Assembly: GCA_044221315.1 (NCBI GenBank)
Contig: JBGAPK010000001.1
Coordinates: 62,001 to 126,000 of the forward strand
Direction of reading: 5' to 3'
Length of the DNA: 64,000 bases
Source of the DNA: JAFEBO01 sp044221315
Lineage (GTDB): Bacteria; Planctomycetota; Phycisphaerae; Phycisphaerales; UBA1924
Position numbers and translations under genes: made by a program. The notes under the pieces were generated by a model. That model was not told the DNA's origin. It made no database searches and saw only the letters and a list, made by a program, of their open reading frames with translations. Of this stretch, positions 59,469 to 64,000 are shown piece by piece (within the stretch, counting starts at the first letter, position 1; every line of letters begins with the position of its first letter).

Positions 59469-61238
59469 TTGATCTCAACTCCCAACGCGCCCGCTTCAAA
59501 GTCCTCTTCATCTGTGCCGCCGGACCTGAACGCGGCGTCGTGGGAGGCGATCGAGCCGGTCTTCCGGGATCTCTTGGCCCGGCCGCTCAAGACGCCCGAA
59601 GACTTCGACCGCTGGATGCTCGACCGGAGCGAACTGGATGCGGCCTGCTCGGAGGCGCAGGCCAACCTGTACATTGCGATGACCTGCGCGACGGAAGACC
59701 AGGCGGCACAGAAGGCGTATTCGGACTTCATCGAGAATGTGGTGCCGCGGATCAAGCCGTTGTCGTTCGAGCTCGACCGGAAATTGAGCGAGCACGCGCC
59801 GCGCCTGCGTCGGCCGGGGGACCGGTACGGGGTGCTGGTGCGGGACACGATCGCCGACGTTGAGATCTTTCGCGAAGAGAACATCCCGATCGAGACCGAA
59901 CTGTCGAAACTGAGCCAGAAGTACGACCAGGTGATCGGGGCGATGACGGTGAACTTTGACGGCGGGGAGAAGACCCTGCCGCAGATGGCTGTGTACCAGG
60001 AGCGGACGGACCGGGCGGTGCGGGAATCGGCATGGCGGGCGGTCTCGGAGCGACGGCTGCGCGACGCCGACGAGATCGAGGGGCTCTTCGATGCGATGGT
60101 CGAGAAGCGGCACCGCGTCGCCCGCAACGCGGGGTTTGAGAACTTCGTTGGGTACGCCTTCAAGGCCAAGCACCGGTTTGATTACACGCCGAAGCACTGC
60201 TTTGACTATCACCGGGCGTGCGAAGAGGTAATCGTTCCCGTGATCCGGCGGCAGGAGGCCAAACGCCGCAAGTCGCTGAACGTCACGGTGCTTCGCCCGT
60301 GGGACCTTGCGGTGGACGTGAAGGGGCGCGGGCCGCTGAAGCCGTTTGCCGGGGGCAAGGAATTGATGAGCAAGGCGGTGCGGGCGTTTGACAGGCTTGA
60401 CCCGCGCCTGGGAAAGATGCTGGCGACGCTTGGAACGGGCGAGGAGGCTCGAGGCTCGAAGGACGGGGCGTGCCTGGATCTGGATTCCAGGCGCGGCAAG
60501 GCCCCGGGCGGTTATCAGTACATGCGGGACCGATCTCGCCGGGCGTTCATCTTCATGAACGCGGCGGGGACGGGGCGGGACGTCTCGACGATGCTGCACG
60601 AGGCGGGGCACGCTTTCCACTCGATGCTGACGGTGGACGAGCCTCTCCTTGCCTACCGGCATGCTCCGATGGAGTATTGCGAGGTCGCGAGCATGAGCAT
60701 GGAACTTTTGACGCTGCCGCATATTGGCGGGGTGGCAGCCGGTGGCTTCTACCCGAATGAAGAGGATTACGCCCGGGCGAAGCGCCAGCAGATCGAGCGC
60801 GCGGTCTTCCTGCTGCCCTGGATCGCAACGATCGACGCGTTCCAGCACTGGATCTACACGAATCCGACGCACACACGCGCTGAGCGGCGAGCATTCTGGC
60901 TGGACTTGGACCGGCGGTTCGGCAGTTCGTGCTCGTGGGACGGGCTGGAGGAGTCGCGGGCGCTCGCGTGGCACCGGCAAGCGCATTTGTTCTCCGTCCC
61001 CTTCTATTACATCGAGTATGCGATTGCGCAGCTGGGAGCGCTGCAGTTGTGGCTGATCGGGCTGGAAAAAGGGGAGCGGCACGCTGTGGATCTGTACCTG
61101 AGAGGACTTTCGCTCGGAGGTTCTCGCCCGCTGACCGAGCTCTTCGAGGCCACGGGGCTGCGATTCGACTTTGGGCCCGAAACGGTGAAGCGGCTGGCGG
61201 ACCGTGCGGAGGCGGAGCTGGACAAGCTGCCGGAATAA
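59469..61238 (+). CDS. M3-family oligoendopeptidase (PepF-like)
   Basis: 589 residues. Zinc site MLHEAGHAFHSMLTVDEPLL near residue 376 (HExxH), followed by EYCEVASMSMELLTLPHIGG, in which EVASMSME supplies the third zinc ligand glutamate. The N-terminal two thirds are helical, including AQANLYIAMTCATEDQAAQK. This is a cytoplasmic oligopeptidase. The start is a TTG preceded by GGAGAG at seven bases; no better ATG precedes the conserved part. Confidence 0.92.
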   Translation: MISTPNAPASKSSSSVPPDLNAASWEAIEPVFRDLLARPLKTPEDFDRWMLDRSELDAACSEAQANLYIAMTCATEDQAAQKAYSDFIENVVPRIKPLSFELDRKLSEHAPRLRRPGDRYGVLVRDTIADVEIFREENIPIETELSKLSQKYDQVIGAMTVNFDGGEKTLPQMAVYQERTDRAVRESAWRAVSERRLRDADEIEGLFDAMVEKRHRVARNAGFENFVGYAFKAKHRFDYTPKHCFDYHRACEEVIVPVIRRQEAKRRKSLNVTVLRPWDLAVDVKGRGPLKPFAGGKELMSKAVRAFDRLDPRLGKMLATLGTGEEARGSKDGACLDLDSRRGKAPGGYQYMRDRSRRAFIFMNAAGTGRDVSTMLHEAGHAFHSMLTVDEPLLAYRHAPMEYCEVASMSMELLTLPHIGGVAAGGFYPNEEDYARAKRQQIERAVFLLPWIATIDAFQHWIYTNPTHTRAERRAFWLDLDRRFGSSCSWDGLEESRALAWHRQAHLFSVPFYYIEYAIAQLGALQLWLIGLEKGERHAVDLYLRGLSLGGSRPLTELFEATGLRFDFGPETVKRLADRAEAELDKLPE

Positions 61239-61400
61239 GCACGGGCGGACGTGGCGAACGGCCCCCGGTGCAAAATTCGCATTCCCCCCAGCCCGCACAG
61301 ACGGCACGCTTTCGCGGACCCTTGCGCCTCGCGAGGGTCCGGGGCCAAGTCACGATGTCCGCAAACCGATGGTTGGCGTACCTGCATGGAGGCGGTGCGC

Positions 61401-61631
61401 ATGGGCCCTACAGAAAAATCGTTCAATCAAGTCAAGGCGATCCTGGGCAAGCTGGATCGCTCGATCGATGAAGTTCGCGCCCGGCGCACGACGGGAGACC
61501 ACAAGGCGTTCCCGCCGGTGCCGCCGCCGACCGCGGCGCCGCTGATCGCGCCGCCGACCCGCTTGTCCGACGCGCAGTCGCGTCAGAACAGCCCGTACGG
61601 GCGGGCGACGCCGCTGCCGTTCGGAAATTGA
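61401..61631 (+). CDS. Small proline-rich hypothetical protein
   Basis: 76 residues from the ATG at 61401, which follows a GGAGG by eight bases. The N-terminal half looks helical and charged (SFNQVKAILGKLDRSIDEVRARR) and the rest is proline/alanine-rich (FPPVPPPTAAPLIAPPTR). No domain is recognised. The good ribosome site and codon use support a gene, but its short length leaves doubt. Confidence 0.55.
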   Translation: MGPTEKSFNQVKAILGKLDRSIDEVRARRTTGDHKAFPPVPPPTAAPLIAPPTRLSDAQSRQNSPYGRATPLPFGN

Positions 61632-61662
61632 AAAGGCAAATCGCGCCGCGGGGCGGGGCTTT

Positions 61663-63556
61663 TCATTTCTTCTTTTCGATCCAGCGGTCGATGCGCTTTT
61701 CGAGCACGTTGAGAGGCAATGCACCGGCACCGAGGACCTCGTCGTGGAAGGCGCGGACGTCGAACTTGTCGCCGAGGGCTTTTTCCGCGCGCTTGCGGAG
61801 TTCGATGATTTTCAACTCGCCGATCTTGTAGGCGCAGGCCTGGCCGGGCCAGCCGATGTATCGGTCGATCTCGCTGACGGTGTCGAGTTCGGTGCCGGCG
61901 CTGTTGGCGAGCATGTAGTCGATCGCCTTCTGGCGTGACCAGCCCATCGCGTGCATGCCGGTGTCCACCACAAGGCGGCAGGCGCGCCAGATCTCGTCGC
62001 TGAGGCGTCCGAAGTAGTCGTAGGGATCGGCATAGAAGCCACGGCCGGTGGGGTTGAAAGCGGTGCGCGGGTTGTCGCCCATCTCGAGGCCGAGGCTTTC
62101 GCTGTACAGCGCCCAGCCCTCGACGTACGCCGTGTAGCCGAGGAGCGAGCGGTAGGGATGCTGGCCCTCGAGTTCGTCGGAAAGGGAGATCTGGAAGTGA
62201 TGCCCGGGGATGCTCTCGTGGAGCGTGAGCGACCACATGCCGTATCGGGGGCGCTGGCTGAGGTCGTAGGTGTTGACCATGAAGTAGCCGGGGATGCCGG
62301 ACTTGATGGAGCCGGGGTAGCAGTACGCGGCGGGCGAACTGGGAGCGGCGAAGCGCGGGATGGGGCGGACGCCGTAGGAGAGGCGTGGCAGCACGCCGAA
62401 GAGTCGGGTGAGATCGGGGTCGATGGACTTGCAGATGACGCGGTAGCCGTTGAGGAGGCTTGTCTCGTCGGTGAAGTAGAACCGGGGGTCTTTGCGGAGA
62501 AACTCGACGAACTTGGCGAAGCGTTCGTCGCCGGAATACCGGGATTTGTCGGGCCAATCGGTCTCGTCGATGACGCGGATCATCTCGGCCCGGATGCGGG
62601 CGACCTCGGCGAGGCCGATCTCGTGGATCTCCTTCGCGGAGAGCTTCGTCGTGGTTTCACGCCGGAGAGCGGCCTCGTAGGCGGGGAGACCGTCGAGCCC
62701 GGCGGAGGCGGCGATCGAATCGCGGCAGTGCGGGATGTAGTCTTTCTCGAGGAACTCGGCGAGTTCGCGGAAGGCGGGGACGACTCCGCTCCGGATGGCC
62801 TTTGCGGCCTTTTCGGCGATCGGGTCGCCGGCTGGGCGCGCTCGGAAGGGGGTGTAGAAGGGCGATCGGGTGGGATCGGCCGCGGCTTGGTCTGAAGAGA
62901 GGCCGCTGACGATTTCGACTGTCTTTGCGAGGATGACCTTTGGCGGGACGCGCCCGGCCTTGAGGCCGTCCTTCATGTTGGCGATGTGCTGGTGGATGAG
63001 GGCGGGGACTTTTTCAAGCCGCGTGGCGTAGTCGTTCAGAAGCCTGTCGTTCTGGAGCGGGATTGACAGATAGAGCTGGGGCAGCTCGATGTGCGGTCCG
63101 GAAAGGGCTGTGAGCGGCTGTTGCTCGGGGAAAAAGCGGGCGGAATCGAGCGACGTGCTTATCGTGTAATCGAGCAGATCGGCGTCGATGGCGTCGGCCT
63201 CGGTGAAGCCGGCGCGATCGAGCTTGCGGACTCGGTCGAGGATCGATCTGAGCTGCTCGCGGTCGCGGGCGATCGCGGCGGCGCTGACATCGGCGAGCTG
63301 GTCATTGAAGCGAAGGTCGCCCTTGGTGCTGGCGCCCTCGGGGTTCGTGCGTTCGGAGTAGTCGTAGTACTCATCGAGAATCCCGAGCAACGAGGGCGAA
63401 CGGCCGGGGAGGGTGGTGTGGGTGGGCGGGAAGGGCGGGACCGTGGCGTCCGGCGCTGCCGCGCCCCTTCGGAGCGGTGGCGAACAGCGCGGCGGATATC
63501 GCCAGGGCGAGATTGATCTGGTGCGGCATTCGCCGGGCAAAGCGCGTCATGTGCAT
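61663..63556 (-). CDS. DUF885 protein with probable frameshift near the N-terminus
   Basis: About 625 residues. DUF885 landmarks are complete: IHQHIANMKDGLKAGRVPP, WSLTLHESIPGHHFQISLSD, TAYVEGWALYSESLGLEMG, and VDTGMHAMGWSRQKAIDYM. These are zinc-dependent carboxypeptidase-like proteins. The signal peptide MHMTRFARRMPHQINLALAI sits in another frame that runs into ALFATAPKG; deleting one base from the CCCC at 63464-63467 (GGGG on the coding strand) joins it perfectly to GAAAPDATVPPFPP. Either a real frameshift or a sequencing error. An in-frame TTG at 63540 is the only start in the main frame. Confidence 0.85.
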
Positions 63557-63684
63557 GGCGCGAGTCTACCGGGGGCGGAACCGGCGGATGCGGAGCGACG
63601 ATTGATGAAGGAGGGCTTTGGATGCCTTGCCCGGGGCCGGGCGGCGCGTACGATTGGCCCTGTTTGGAATCAGCAGTCAGCTGC

Positions 63685-63755
63685 TGGGGATTGGTGTAAC
63701 GGTAGCACGAGTGACTCTGACTCACTTAGTCTAGGTTCGAATCCTAGATCCCCAA
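63685..63755 (+). tRNA. tRNA-Gln (anticodon CTG)
   Basis: A 71-base cloverleaf: acceptor TGGGGAT pairs with ATCCCCA, discriminator A, T-arm CTAGG-TTCGAAT-CCTAG, anticodon stem AGTGA/TCACT around the loop CTCTGAC, giving anticodon CTG for CAG codons. The CCA end is not encoded. Confidence 0.93.
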
Positions 63756-63797
63756 TTTCGGTCCTCGAACCGGCCGTTCGCGACGATCGGCCCCGCG

Positions 63798-63825
63798 AAA
63801 AAAAACGCCGGCGTTTCGTGCCGAC
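63798..63825 (-). terminator. Rho-independent terminator of the YHS-domain gene
   Basis: Read on the minus strand: GTCGGC-acgaaac-GCCGGC followed by G and eight T. It lies 32 bases after the stop of the truncated YHS-domain gene. Confidence 0.7.
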
Positions 63826-63857
63826 GTCGCGAAAGACTGAATCGAAAATCGAACGGT

Positions 63858-64000
63858 TTACTTGGCGCTCGCCGTTGCGAGGATGGCGGCCTTGCCGGCT
63901 TCGTCCTTCGCGGCGAACTCCTGCTTGCAATCGGCGCAGCAGAACGCGATGGTCTTCCCCTGGTAGCTGACGGTCTGCGTCGCGTCGACGTCGTGCCCGC
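63858..64000 (-). CDS. YHS-domain protein (C-terminal part)
   Basis: The gene enters from the right edge; the 47 C-terminal codons read GHDVDATQTVSYQGKTIAFC then CADCKQEFAAKDEAG. This is a YHS domain, which binds metal ions through the CCxxCK region (FCCADCKQEF). Such proteins are small and often exported or linked to copper or heavy-metal transport. The stop is TAA, then a terminator. Start and export signal are outside. Confidence 0.75.
   Translation of the reverse strand, partial: GHDVDATQTVSYQGKTIAFCCADCKQEFAAKDEAGKAAILATASAK

Noticed and set aside
1..64000. CRISPR arrays, transposons, phage genes, rRNA operons, exosortase or cohesin genes
   Set aside because: None was found by reading both strands and the protein set.

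Overview
The window is GC-rich and densely coded and reads as a planctomycete chromosome, most likely class Phycisphaerae. This rests on gene content: a DUF1592/DUF1552 pair, PEP-CTERM-like surface proteins, HAF-repeat secreted proteins, and a two-repeat dockerin-like C-terminal module ending in Cys-Pro that occurs in seven proteins here. There are no rRNA operons, transposases, phage genes or CRISPR arrays. RNA genes are a tmRNA (20045-20390) and a tRNA-Gln(CUG) (63685-63755).

Layout. 1-7533: secreted and surface proteins (dockerin tail, PEP-CTERM-like protein, propeller-like protein, 887-residue HAF/dockerin protein, a 100-residue dockerin-only protein) mixed with a DUF4239 membrane protein, a YdeI/DUF1905 protein and a family 2 glycosyltransferase. 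7730-19891: a NodU-type carbamoyltransferase, an Old Yellow Enzyme, a YeiH-type exporter, a class V aminotransferase, the coupled DUF1592 and DUF1552 genes, and a eukaryotic-type glycogen branching enzyme. 20045-27837: tmRNA, about 1.4 kb of mostly non-coding DNA around a PEP-CTERM protein, a WGENIGW-repeat/dockerin protein, a cysteine synthase homologue with a cysteine-rich tail, a seven-heme cytochrome c and another HAF/dockerin protein.

27883-36287 is a formate/C1 island. A carboxymuconolactone-decarboxylase-like gene and mobA run leftward; formate-tetrahydrofolate ligase and the two subunits of an NAD-type molybdenum formate dehydrogenase run rightward; fdhD converges on them. MobA and FdhD supply the cofactor and sulfur needed by the dehydrogenase, and the ligase can charge formate onto tetrahydrofolate. 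A perfect 6-5-6 inverted repeat lies between the two divergent units.

36345-51095: a DUF1697 protein, a large zinc metalloprotease, a nucleotidyltransferase-like protein, three more exported proteins (two dockerin, one PEP-CTERM-like), two amidohydrolase-family genes separated by an inverted dispersed repeat, and a phosphofructokinase with pyrophosphate-type motifs. 51095-64000: a DUF1579 protein, a RibBA-like protein with a degenerate cyclohydrolase half, an O-methyltransferase, a second CMD-family protein, a tRNA nucleotidyltransferase, a paired ClpP/crotonase-fold gene set, an M3 oligoendopeptidase, a DUF885 protein with an apparent frameshift, the tRNA and a truncated YHS-domain protein.

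The strongest theme is the secretion architecture: seven unrelated exported proteins share the same dockerin-like tail, three others carry PEP-CTERM-like tails, and one small protein is essentially only the dockerin module. No cohesin or exosortase gene is in the window, so the partner and sorting machinery must lie elsewhere.
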